Below the pieces are notes generated by a model that saw nothing but the letters and a program-made list of their open reading frames with translations, made no database searches and was not told the origin of the DNA. Positions 48,293 to 59,900 of a stretch of DNA of 64,000 bases are shown one piece after another. The stretch is from Nyssa sinensis. Taxonomy: Eukaryota; Streptophyta; Magnoliopsida; Cornales; Nyssaceae. The stretch lies in assembly GCA_008638375.1 (NCBI GenBank), contig CM018048.1, forward strand, positions 10,636,040 through 10,700,039. The letters run 5' to 3'. The translations under genes were made by a program, and so were the position numbers. Numbering within the stretch: position 1 is the first letter of the stretch; each line of letters begins with the position of its first letter.

Positions 48293-50739
48293 TCACCGTG
48301 GATAACTATCTGATTGATCCATCTGCCAATTTTCATGAGGAGCAACATGGTCATGGGAAGGTGTGTATTGCTGCAAAGTTAGACAACAGAGTTATTTTAA
48401 TATAATAAGGCTCACTTTGTTTCCATGAAATTCAATTCCCCAGCTGTAAATTTGAAACAAAAAATCTGTTACCGGAGAATGGTAATCTTCCCATTCCAGA
48501 TGGTGTGGCAAGCTCCCATTTGATACCAACGAAATGCCAAAAAAATTAAAAAAAAAAAAAATGTCAAACAGACATGTTGTCATCAATTCTTTGCATTGAG
48601 ACAACAAATGGAAGGCAGCCACATCACCAGGCATAGGAAGAGTCATATGTCTGACTCCATAGAAGCCTTATTTAACAATTTGATTTAAATTGATGTGACT
48701 GGCAGTTAGAAAATTTTCTCTGATAATTGTTTCTAAAAAACCCACTAATTTATTCAGATTTTTTTCATAAAATCAAGTTAAGTTGTTTCCACCATTTGAG
48801 TCCAAAGGGGAGAAAGGCACATGCATCACAGTAATTATTAGTATGTACAGGAAAAATAAAACTTATGTGCTCTTCCCTAGATATTACATCTTCTCTTGAG
48901 ACAAATTAAACCCAGCTAAAAAAGAAAAGAAGAAAAATAAATACAGTTAATTTGGGTCAATACCTCCATCTTCATTAAAAGCTCTTTGGCAGTTGGAGCA
49001 GAGAGAACTATGTGCCTAGCCCCGGGCTCTATAAAACCTTCTTCAACACTCTTGTCAAATAATGCAAGCAAAAAATTATAGTAACCATCAACATTTAGCA
49101 GACCAACCTGTACACAGAATTACACACTTATGATGTTAACTAGTAATTCCCCTCATCTGAGATCTCCCAGAATAAAAAATGATAAGTCACCTGTTTTTTA
49201 TGAATTCCAAGTTGTGACCAAGTTATCATCTCCAATAGCTCTTCCATGGTTCCATATCCTCCTAAAATAATTCAAGCGCAAATACTGTTATAGAAATTAT
49301 GGAAGAAGAAATATACTTCCATCTTGAATTAACAGATTACCGGGAAGAGCAATAAAAGCATCAGCCTCTCTAGCCATTTCAGCTTTTCGTTCATGCATGT
49401 CTGAGACAATTCGTACTTCTCCAACAGTTTCACCAGATATCTGTTAATATTACTCATGTTAATGATAGCTGAAGTTCAATTGGCCTTTCTCCAACAACCC
49501 ACCAGATCGAAGTAATTTCCATCATGGAGAAGTAGGACTAACATTCAAATTTTTCTCCCTTATCATCCCTAGGAAGATTCAGAGTGCCAATGCAAAAGAA
49601 GAATAACCAACAAAAAGTAGCATTGTCTGATACTAGTGTGAATATATTAAGCTCTTCTAACATTTTTGAAGAAAAAAACTAAGCACAAAAGGAAAAATAA
49701 CAAAACCAAGGGAATGCGAGCATAAGAGCAATAATCAAATAAACTCAAAAAATAGCAGCTTCAATTACAGTTTATTAGTCCTAAATGTAAAAGTGATTTA
49801 AGAATACTTTTCTTATCTTAATTTGAAAAAAAATAAAAATCAAAGCATCGAAGGGCAGGACACAATGAATTTTGAACAGGATTATTATACAGATTAAAAG
49901 CATGGATACCTCAAGAGGCACAAGAGCTTTTGGAATAACCCTGCATGTGAAGAGCAAACAAAATTTGAACAAAGAGCTATAATGTGACCAAGAAAATCCA
50001 GTTTACATTGATGAACAGGTTTATCTTAACAAAATATACAAACAATTTATTGCTAGGCGTATCTCTTAGTTACCCAAGAACATGGCAACCTCCATCATAC
50101 ACTCTTTGGGAAATCAAACCCATCAGCCCAATGCTTCCCCCACCATACACCAAATCTATCTTCCTCTTCACCTGTAATCAACATCATAAAATCAAATAAT
50201 AAAACTAACAAAGTTTTATTGGAAAAAGAAAGTCAGAATAAGCATAGACAAAGAATTCCCATTATAAAAAAGAAGTAACCCACTTCAAAATATCAAACAC
50301 CACTTCACAAAGCATTTAAAAGTTCATGTTTGGAAACTAAAAACCATAGCCCGAGAATAATCCGGCTTTCAAACAGATGACAACCAGTTCAATACAACAA
50401 ATACCCATTTCCCAACTCCAAAAAATTAATATGAAATCATAAAAAAAATTCATGTTTTGACACTCAAGAGGCCAAAACCCAACAGTCCCATATTATCAAA
50501 CAGAACAATCCCAGTCCAGCTTTTCATGTTTTGAAACCAAAAACCCAATCTTAATATCAAGAAACAAGGTACTAATACTAATCAGATTAAGATTCTAACA
50601 AAGAGGGTGTAATCAAACAACAACCAACCAGTTCATTCCCCAAGTCAATAGCAGCATCACTGAAGACTTGTCTGTGGCCAAGGTTGCTTCCACAGAAGAC
50701 ACAGATCCTCTTGAATATGCTACTTGTATTGTCTTCCAT
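48293..50739 (-). CDS. LOG8: LONELY GUY-type cytokinin riboside 5'-monophosphate phosphoribohydrolase, LOG8-like
   Basis: Seven minus-strand exons join into an uninterrupted 210-residue protein: 50629-50739, 50074-50171, 49910-49940, 49341-49440, 49191-49261, 48964-49107, 48293-48370. All introns are GT-AG. The enzyme removes ribose 5-phosphate from cytokinin nucleotides, giving free active cytokinin in one step, mainly in cytosol and nucleus. The N-terminal [20 protein letters not shown] and the glycine-rich [15 protein letters not shown] form the nucleotide-binding start. The family signature PGGxGTxxE appears as [13 protein letters not shown] near residue 115, split by intron 4. The length matches plant LOG proteins of about 210-230 residues. 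The closest relative I recall is LOG8 (At5g11950), which has a non-standard tail, as here ([11 protein letters not shown]). The ATG at 50739 gives the usual start position. The gene is probably functional and converges on the NIPA gene. Confidence 0.93.
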
Positions 50740-52309
50740 TTAAAGATTTCTTATTACTCTTCATTCAATCCCAGACCATTAAAAACAATTATACCTTGTG
50801 CATTTTCTCACTCCTTTATTTTCATATATATATATATATATATATATTAGTCTTAGTAGATCACAAATGAATGACAAACATGAGCAATACCAGACAAGTG
50901 ATATAAAAGGAAATCTGGGTGTTTCCCGAATCCATGAATTAAAAAACTGAAATCAAGAAATCAGGGTCTGCGTGTATATATATATGTGTGTGTGTGTGTT
51001 AAAAACATATGAATATGTGTATATGTGCGAATTTGATGAAGAAAAAACACGAAGCCCCCACATGCTCCGCTCCCTTTCTAATCCAACGTCTATCTGTCGG
51101 CTTTAGGAGTGTTTAATTACAATAAATATAAAAATTATTAAAACTTCTCAGTCAAGCACGACATCAAAATGCGAGGAGTACTTTTTTGATTTTCCATACA
51201 TCAATGAACGATAGACGTAAATTTGGGCAAGACTGAAATTTTACTATTTATAGAACTCTCCTAAATTTCCTTTCAAAAAAGGTTTTTCTTTTGGCATTGG
51301 CCCCCTATTATTTTGGGTATCTACAACTTTTCCATTTTATTTTAGATTTTTCACAATTGAACATGCTAACTGTTTTTGTATTTTTTGGCATAGAAGTTAG
51401 AGAAACATATTCTTACTTTAAAACCCAATGGAGGGAGTCCATCTCCGTTATATCTTTGAAGTGAGAAATGAGAATGACAAACGAAGTTATGATTAGTATT
51501 GAGGTGACGTGAAAATTTGGAATCACATATCACTTAACGTGTATAATGATTAAATTTAAAGGTAAATTACACAATTTTTTTACAGGATTTTTTACTATTA
51601 TTTTTTAAAATTTTTAAAATAATACTAATTTTTCATATTTTATTTGATAATATATAGATATTTCTTCAATTATTTTTTTTTTTTGAAATAACAAAGCCAT
51701 CAATTCTATTTATTTATTTTTATATTTTTCAATTTTTACCATTTGTTTCAAATTTTTTTTAAAGATTTTATTATTATTATTTGTTAATAATAAATTTAAA
51801 ATTTTTATCAATATTTATTTAGAAAATGATTAAAAATTGGTCAAAATTTTAGAAGTTGAAAAAAAAAATGAAAATAGTAATTTTGTCATTTTGAAAAAAA
51901 AATCTTTACATTGTTAGATAAAGTAGGAGATGTCAATTTAATTTCAGAAACCTTGAAAAAAGTTGGTTTAATTATCAGAAATTTTACGAGAGATCAATGT
52001 AATTTATCCTTAAACTTAAAACCTAACTGTTTAAACTATTACGCTAATAGTATTAGCAGTAAATAATAACTCATAACATAGGTAAAATAATAAGAGAGAA
52101 GAGTTAAAATTATTAATCTTATCACTATCAGTGAAAGAGATAACTAATTTATCCTTATTTAATCCATGAAACAAACATGACAAATGTGCAATGTCTACGC
52201 TTCCGCTCTGTATATAACCTGCCATTGTATAGAGTCACCTTGACTATTAGATCTACCATTTTCAGATTAAATAGCGCTACTCTTCTCAAATTTTTAAAAT
52301 TCCTAACTT
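50740..52309. other. Upstream region of the LOG gene and intergenic DNA
   Basis: The LOG promoter should lie in the first few hundred bases, which contain (TA)n and (TG)n runs at 50824-50848 and 50986-50999. Beyond 51100 the sequence is AT-rich and non-coding. No motif can be assigned with confidence. Confidence 0.4.
50824..50848. repeat. (TA)n microsatellite upstream of the LOG gene
   Basis: About 25 bp of alternating T and A, roughly 90 bp before the LOG start codon and probably in its leader or core promoter. Confidence 0.8.
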
Positions 52310-52312
52310 TAA

Positions 52313-53080
52313 ATTCTCACATTACTAATAGGTTCTAATAAAAATATAATGAATAAAATGATAATTTTTTTTCCCAACAATAGAAAGAGTATCTATTTAC
52401 AAGTATGTTGTGAAATAAATGATTTATGTAACAAGGATTAGAAAGAAATAGCGAAATCGACACAGAGAATTTAGGCAGTTTGGCAACGCGTCTACGTTTA
52501 CAGGTATGACTATCTTTTTCTACTGTATAGAAAAATAGGGTTACAACGTATTTATACTGCATCGTAGTTAAATTCTAACCCTAATCGGATACATTAAAAT
52601 TTTCTAATATATCTTTACCGTACTGCAGGGGCAAGCCTCTTGTCCCCCTCCCCCAACACCCCACAACTTATTATTTATCTCTATCAACACAACTAGAGTT
52701 AAGCCGCATAGGTATTATATGCTTCGTTACACTCTGCACATAATACCTATATACCTCATTTACTTATTATAATAATATAAGCTATATCTCTAACAAAGTA
52801 TAACTTAAAAATAAACCTAGTCCACTGTTGAAAAATCAACCATACCACTAAGTAACTTAGTTCATGACTGAGAAATCAACATAATACTATATACTCTTGC
52901 TTTAAGGAGATTTGAGATCATAATTTCTCCTATAAAGAGAGATACAAGATCACTCAACCAAAGAGAATTTCGACAAATAAATTGAATAAAATGCTAAATG
53001 GAAGATAAAATTGTCCAAATCCCACATTACTAATAGTCTCTAATAGAAGTACAATGAATAAAATGCTAAATGGGAAAGAA
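52313..53080. repeat. Direct repeat of about 45 bp flanking a 0.65-kb insert
   Basis: The phrase 'cacattactaatag.tctctaata...aatgaataaaatg' occurs near 52318-52361 and near 53025-53066, with another partial copy at 52982-53010. Between them is sequence unlike its flanks, including a 'cagtttggcaacgcgtctacg' segment that resembles parts of some copia LTRs. Confidence 0.4.
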
Positions 53081-53283
53081 AATTGTCCAAATTGTCATTT
53101 ATTATTAAATTACACATTTTACCCTAAATGATGTTGGGGAGCTCATCCATCTAGAGTTTCTCAAATTCCCTTTTGAAATCATCCACATTGTGCCTATCCC
53201 CATATTCTTGAAAACCCAATAATGAAAAAACTTGGTAGAGCTTTTCTGAAACCTTTTCAAGGTTATGGAATTCTAAACATTAT

Positions 53284-53679
53284 TTACTTGTTTGGGAGAT
53301 TAGTATCAATATAGTCCAACTTTGAAAACAAGAACTCAAAATATTGTGAATGAATAATCATTCCAGTAACTTCATTGCCATTAAACCCCCTTGGAAGAAC
53401 AACTTTGTCATACCAATCCCTAAAGAAGCCAAAATCACCATCATGGTCCTTTTGGAGACACAATGTATGTCTATCCCCAGTGTCAAGATCCACCACAGCA
53501 ACTTGAAGGATCCCATTGCTTCTTGTCAAAACAGATTTGTCAAGGCCCAACTGTTCTAAAATGTATCCTAAATCTGCTTGATCGAACTTTATTGACATTG
53601 ATGGTCCATTCTTAAGCCTTTTCACAATCTTAAACTCGTGTTCATATTTCAAATATATTTCCTTCAGTCGTGTCATCAT
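53284..53679 (-). CDS. Small B3/DUF313-like protein, possibly a gene fragment
   Basis: From the first ATG (53679) the frame encodes 131 residues. The frame itself is open from 53715 and is closed upstream by a TGA. The order of features resembles DUF313-type plant B3 domains: a Ser/Asp-Leu-Gly start (FDQADLGYILEQLGLDKS), a beta-rich centre (ILQVAVVDLDTGDRHTLCLQ) and an end with Trp and Gly-Asn-Glu (DWYDKVVLPRGFNGNEVTGM). B3 domains bind DNA and act in the nucleus. The protein is shorter than typical DUF313 proteins, so it may be a stand-alone small gene, a last exon or a truncated pseudogene. No promoter motif is clear. The family call is from pattern memory and is moderate. Confidence 0.45.
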   Translation of the reverse strand: MMTRLKEIYLKYEHEFKIVKRLKNGPSMSIKFDQADLGYILEQLGLDKSVLTRSNGILQVAVVDLDTGDRHTLCLQKDHDGDFGFFRDWYDKVVLPRGFNGNEVTGMIIHSQYFEFLFSKLDYIDTNLPNK

Positions 53680-53715
53680 CTTCACATAGAGATGGAGAGG
53701 AATCGCTTGTCTCAA

Positions 53716-54144
53716 TTTCTCTGATCGGTCGTGAATGAATCGTCAAAAATTTGCATACTATTTACTATTATGTGAAGAAGTTACGTCTATAAGATCAAAG
53801 GAAGGAACAATCTTCTTTTTTATTCATTAAGAACAACGTGAGAAAAGTGGAAATTTTGATTTTTTTTCTTCTCCTTTTAAATGGTTTCTAAATGCCCATT
53901 ATTTTCACTAAAATCATTCCTTATTTAATGTTTATTCTTTAATATTAAAATCTTTTAAATGTAAAATAATTGAATCCCTTTAATAATACTTATCATGCAC
54001 CTCAAATATCAACTTAAATGCATATATTTGAAGTGATCTAATCCATGAACTTAAATTTATTTTAATAAAAAGCTAAAGCAAACTTTATTTTGGAGTTCAA
54101 TATGGCACAACCCTATATTCAACTAAATTGGCACAAAACAAATG

Positions 54145-54228
<84 letters not shown>

Positions 54229-54522
54229 AAATCTTGGTATTTCTTGAATTGATAAATGCAATTGAAATCTAGAAAAATAGGCGTCCAAGATCTCAATCTA
54301 CTGTTCACATTAATAAATTTGAATAAAGAAAAATCTTGGTTTTGAACCTACTACATTTTCTTACCGAGATGTTCATGGAATCGGACTAGCATACTATACA
54401 AGCTCCACTTACTTTATGTTTTACATATAAGAAGATGAAGACACAATCCAGTATATATGTGTAGCAATATTAAAAGTACAGTAATACTATTTTTACTTTT
54501 AAATTTTACCAAATATTGTTTA
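53716..54522. other. AT-rich spacer before the Tat element
   Basis: Non-coding, AT-rich sequence containing the compound microsatellite at 54146-54225. No gene is seen. Confidence 0.45.
54146..54225. repeat. Compound (TA)n(GA)n microsatellite
   Basis: About 35 bp of TA repeat runs directly into about 45 bp of perfect AG repeat. Confidence 0.95.
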
Positions 54523-55131
54523 TGATGTACCACAAATATACTCTCACTCGGGACCCAACACGTGTCTAGTCTGGATTATACAAACTTGTCAAATAAGTAT
54601 ACCGAGATTCTATCATCTCGGCACATTCAACAATAATCTAAGTTATCTCTTAAAACCACCGACGTCGCTTCCACAGTACATCGGGATACCGACGTCATAA
54701 TGATGGGACAACCATTTACAAAAATATGATGACGTAAGTCGTTATGATGAAAATACTGCCGCCTGACAGACGGCGCAGTCTAGCTCTGCCTAAAGACGAA
54801 ATAGAGTCCTAGCCCTACATTGCTGTACAATCAGTGTCGAACAAAGACATAAAGAGCTCATGATAAAATTGCCTCCACCGCATGACACTAAAAACAAAGC
54901 TCCCTCAATCTATAAATACACTGAGAAAGGTATGTACAAAGGATCGGATATTATTTATTAACAGAAAAGAAGATATTATTAAGTCAAGTGAGATTTTTCT
55001 ACTTCATCTCATTTTAACCATCGGAGTGGCTACCCACCGGAGTCCAAACCGGTGGCTTTCTGATTTTATTTCTTCGCAAGATTGTTCACAGCGACGGTCA
55101 AGTCCTCGACGAGCCAAAAACTGCACCATCA
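54523..55131 (+). repeat. 5' LTR of the Tat element (left end uncertain)
   Basis: The right end ...CACCATCA is fixed by the primer site that follows. Two left ends fit: TGATGTACC at 54523 (5-bp inverted ends) and TGATGGG at 54701 (6-bp inverted ends). I prefer 54523 because base composition changes there, and because 'gacgtcataatgatg' at 54691 and 'gacgtaagtcgttatgatg' at 54731 look like copies of one motif on both sides of 54701. A TATA box (tataaata) lies at 54911. Confidence 0.55.
54911..54918 (+). promoter_or_regulatory. TATA box of the Tat LTR
   Basis: TATAAATA sits in the LTR about 220 bp before its end, a normal position for the U3/R boundary. Upstream are ACGT-core motifs (about 54661, 54691 and 54730). 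Confidence 0.6.
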
Positions 55132-55134
55132 GCT

Positions 55135-55152
55135 TGGCGCCGTCTGTGGGAA
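55135..55152 (+). promoter_or_regulatory. Primer-binding site of the Tat element
   Basis: TGGCGCCGTCTGTGGGAA starts three bases after the LTR. Its first nine or ten bases match the 3' end of plant tRNA-Asp, and this form is common in Tat-lineage elements as I recall them. Confidence 0.7.
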
Positions 55153-55198
55153 CGACAATCATCTTTCTTTATATCATCATCTTCGTTTTTGGATCGTC

Positions 55199-56930
55199 AT
55201 GGCCTCTAACCGTTGTTCAACACCAATATCAAATCAGCCGTTAGCTCAAGATGAGGAGGTTGCAACCTCCGATCACATACAACAATAACTCGATCAAATT
55301 CAAGATCAGATGAAGAGACAATCTGATCAAACTCAAGCACAACTCTTGGCTATATCCCAAGTCTTGGCTTCTTTAACTCAAAACCCGTCGGTTCTTCCTG
55401 CTCCAGGTATTCCTGAAAGTGGAAATCTAATCGGGCATAACTCAAGAGGAAGGCGACTCGAAGAAGGTGGTCCTAGTGTTCGTCTGTTTTATTCGCCGGA
55501 CGCGGTTCCTGTTCGAGATGACGTTCGAGGAGGACTACCAAACATTCATCCTAATACTGTTAATTTCAGCAGGGGTAGGGCTGTTAGCCCTGCAAACTCA
55601 GGAGCTAATCCAGTGCAATCAGGCCCACCATTACAACCGGCACCGGTTTCACTTCAAAGACCATCAGAACATGCTATTCCTAGTCAGAATAATCCTTAAC
55701 CCATTGGACTTGGGGTTTCAACATTCTGTCCCATCCAGAGTACCAATGAGATCAGAAGAAGTTGCGGATTCAATGGGACAAGCTGCTCATGCTCGCAACG
55801 AGAATCAACCTCCCCGGCAGGATGAAATAGCAAAGCTTCTTGGTAGGTTCACTACCCCCTTTACAGCCGCTATTTTAGCCGAAGAGTGCCCTCGAAAGTT
55901 CATTGTTCCGAAATTCACACCTTATAAAGGATTAGATGATCCTGGTGATCATCTCTCCAATTATCAACATACAATGGCCCTTCATGGCGCTACCGACGCA
56001 TTTTTGTGTCGTACATTCGTCACAAGTCTAAAAGGCACAGCCTCACGATGGTTTCACAATCTCCCTCCTAATTCAGTTCCCAACTTCTATGAGCTTAGTA
56101 GACGTTTCCTTGACCGGTTTTTAACTAACAGGAGACTCAGAAAGGGTCCAGAATTTCTTTTATCCATTAAGCAACGGAAGAGAGAATCCCTCAGGGACCA
56201 TATCGCTCGATTTAATTCTGAGCTCACCGAGATTACTGACTGTGGTGCAGCTTTTTTGGTGGCCGTGTTACACGCAGGTCTTTGGCCAGGGCGTTTTCAC
56301 AACTCCTTGAAAAAAAGCCCCCCCGTAGACATGGCATCACTTATGGAGAGGGCAAGGAAACATATTAATTTGGAAGATACCCGGACATCCCTTCGTCTTG
56401 CCAAAGAACAAGCTCAAACGGAGGACAAGTCCCAAACGCAGCATACTGGCAATACCAACAAGAGACAGAGAAGTCCGAACAAAAGAACTACATCCCGAAG
56501 TCAAAACCAGCCCACTTCGGGACGGTTCAAAACATACGCACCTCTAAACGTGCCGCTACTACCCCTGAATGCTACCATTGCCCAAATCTATCATCAAGTC
56601 CGGGCACATGAAAATTTCAAGCGTCTAGAACCGTTGTTCAGTGATCTAGACACCCGAGATCGTAGTAAGTACTGTGAGTTCCACCGAGATCACGGGCATA
56701 CTACCGAATTTTGCCGACATCTTCAACAGGAAATCGATCAATTGATTCGAAGGGGCCGTTTGAAGGAGTTTGTTCAGCGCGATGGTGGGCAAACCCCTTA
56801 AAATCAAAAACCCCAACAACCTCGGCAGGATCCCAGGCCTCAGTCCCAACGACAAGATCAAGGGTCCACTTTTGGGCAAGCCAGAGTCAGCAACCTCAAC
56901 CCAATAATCACATTATTCTAGTCCTATATG
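55199..56930 (+). pseudogene. Tat element gag, broken
   Basis: The frame opens with the ATG at 55199 (MASNRCSTPISNQ), meets TAA at 55286-55288, continues in the same frame from about 55289 to 55699, then must shift for the main gag body (about 55700-56801). The body holds the retrotransposon gag core, with the segments FIVPKFTPYKGLDDPGDHL and KGTASRWFHNLPPNSVPNFY. It ends in a zinc-finger-like CEFHRDHGHTTEFCRHL. The TAA at 56799-56801 is probably secondary, because the same frame continues with a Gln/Pro-rich linker. It encodes the particle protein in intact relatives. Confidence 0.8.
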
Positions 56931-59900
56931 CTACCAATTCAATCTCTGGTATATCCAGCCGAGCGAGGAAACGCTATGCCCGTGAAGCGAAGGTAGCACC
57001 GCTCCCTATCCAGATCATGACGCTGGAGAAGCGTTTAAAACCCTCACCACAGATCCAATTTTCAGAGCTAGATCAAGCTGGCATACACTGTCCTCACACC
57101 GATGCGCTCGTCATCACCCTTAGAGTCGCAAATTTTGACATCCATAGAGTCTTGGTGGATACAGGTAGTTCTGCTAATATTTTATTTTATGAGCCTTTCA
57201 AACAGATGAAGCTCGGTATTTCTGACCTCAAGGCTGCCACGGCAATGATGGCTGGGTTCGACGGACATCTGAGCTCTCCCATGGGAAGTATTGACTTCCC
57301 AACAACTGTAGGAGTCGGCGAAGCACAAAAAACCCTGATAGCTGAATATGTGATTGTGGATTCCTGCTCTCCATATAACATAATCATGGGAAGACCATGG
57401 CTCCATCAAATGGGGGCCGTCACATCCACCCTTCATCAGTGCCTCAAATACATACACAACGATCAAGTCTGTACTATTCAAGGTTCCTAGTCGTCATCTC
57501 GGGAATGCCATGTTGTCGCATTAAAAGGTAAAACCCGACAATAGCAATTACAGACACCTCGGAAACTCATTATTTCCGATCTCTCTGACCAAAGTATCAG
57601 TATAGAATGTCCTACCGAAATCGATGAACCTTTGAGTTAGCGAGGTGTAGACAGCATGGTTGTGCCAGTCCAAGAACCACTTAAAATATCGGTGGGTTCG
57701 GAGGAAGAAGAGCTTTATTTGCAGATTGGGGCCGATCTATCTCCACCAGAACAGAAAGTGATAATAGAATTTCTGAAAACTCATTTATCAGTCTTTGCAT
57801 GGGAAACTAAAGACATGGAGGGTATTGACCCGTCCTGTATTTGCCATAAGCTAACGACAGATCCTGACTGCCACCTTGTATGGCAAAAGAGACGAACATT
57901 CGCTCTAGAGAGACATAAGATAATCAACGAAAAAGTTCAGAGGTTGTTGACTGCAAAGTTAATCGAGAGGTTTTTTACTCGGAATGGCTCGCTAACACCG
58001 TCCTTGTTAAAAAGAAGAATGGTAAATGCAGAGTCTACGTTGATTACACCGATCTTAATAAAGCTTGTCCAAAAGATAGCTTCCCTATCTCGAAAATTGA
58101 TCAACTCGTTGACGCAACTGCTGTTTACGAGTTAATGAGCTTTATGGATGCATACTCCAGATATAACCAGATTCAAATGTATTATCCCGACCAAGAAAAA
58201 ACCTCCTTCATCTCTGAACGAGGTTTGTACTGTTACAAGGTGATGCCTTTCAGCCTCAAAAACGCCGGAGCGACATATCAACGTTTGGTCAATAAAATGT
58301 TTGAACCTCTGCTCGGCGACACAATGGAGGTTTACATTGATGACATGCTGGTCAAGAGCCAGTAGAAAGAGGACCACATTGAACATTTGAAAAAGACTTT
58401 CGACATTTTAAACAAGCACAAGATGAAGTTGAACCCATCCAAATGTACCTTTGGGGTCAGCCGTGGGAAGTTTCTAGGTTTTCTTGTCTCACATCGAGGC
58501 ATCGAAGCCGACCCATCCTAGATTCAAGCTTTGGCAGAACTCGAGCCCTCGAAGTCCCGGAAGGATATACGGACGTTAAATGGTAGGGTTGCGGCATTGA
58601 ATCGCTTCATATCCAGGTCCACGGATCGCTGTCTTCCATTCTTCAAAGCTTTGAGGGGGAATAAGGTCTTGGAATGGACCTCTGAATGCGACAAAGCTTT
58701 TACGAAACTTAAACAGTATATGGCATCTCCAGAGCTATTATCCAAACCCAGGAAAGGAGAAAAACTTTTCTTATATCTTGCGGTATCTGAGAATGCAGTA
58801 AGCTCTACGCTACTTCGAGAAGAGAAAGGGATGCAAAAACCCATATTCTACATGAGTAAAGCACTTCTTGAGTTAGAAAAAAGATATCCTGAGGTGGAGA
58901 AGTTAGCCTTTGCATTAATTATATCCGCTAGAAAACTCAGGCCTTATTTTCAAGCCCATTCCATTATAGTTCCAACCTCATACCCATTAAAAGCCGTATT
59001 ACACAAACCTGAAACTTCGAGTCGTCTCGTGAAATGGTCAATAGAACTGGAAGAATTCGCCATAGTATACATACCTCGGACTGCCATTAAAGCTCAGGCT
59101 TTGGCAGATTTTATTGTCGAATTCACCCCAGCTCTGAAAAAGAAATTAGATGCTAACCCAACTATGGCAATATGACAACTATATGTGGATGGTTCTTCAA
59201 CTGATAAAGGTTCCGGAGTCGGTATTGTCCTCCGATCTCCTGATGGTATCACAGCAGAGAAGGCGGTTACTTTGGGTTTCAAAGCTTCGAACAATGAAGC
59301 CGAGTATGAAGCCTTAATCCTTGGCATGCAACTAGCCATAGAACATGAGGCTTACAACCTCGAAGCTTTCTCTGATTCACAATTAGTGGTGGCCTAAGTT
59401 CTGGGTGAATTTACAGTAAAAGACGAGAGAATGATCAAATATGTTGAACTGATCAACTCTCTAAAACAATCATTTGTCACTTTCTGTATTCACAAAATAG
59501 AAAGAAGACAGAACACGCGAGCTGATGCCTTAGCAAATATGGCCTCTCACCTCAGTGCCGAAGGAGATTCAGAATTGTTTATCTCCTCTCGAGATCGTCC
59601 CAGTATTGATGAGGTTCAAGTCATTTACATCTCGGAACATTGTTAGGACTGGAGAGCTCCAATCTTCAGATACTTAAAAGAAGGGCAACTCCTTGACGAT
59701 AGGAACCAAGCTCGAAAACTACGGATCAGATCAGCTCGATATTTAATTTTAAATGAGCAACTCTACCGTAGGTTATACACCCAACCCCTACTGAGGTGCC
59801 TATCTCTAGAAGAGTCCGAGTATGTATTAGTCGAGATCCATGAAGGGATATGTGGTAATCATAATGGTGGAAGGACCATCTCATATCGAGCTTTAACCCA

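Noticed and set aside
54701..55131. Shorter version of the Tat 5' LTR starting TGATGGG
   Set aside because: It gives 6-bp inverted ends, but similar motifs and composition continue upstream to 54523, so the longer version was preferred. A copy of the 3' LTR would decide.
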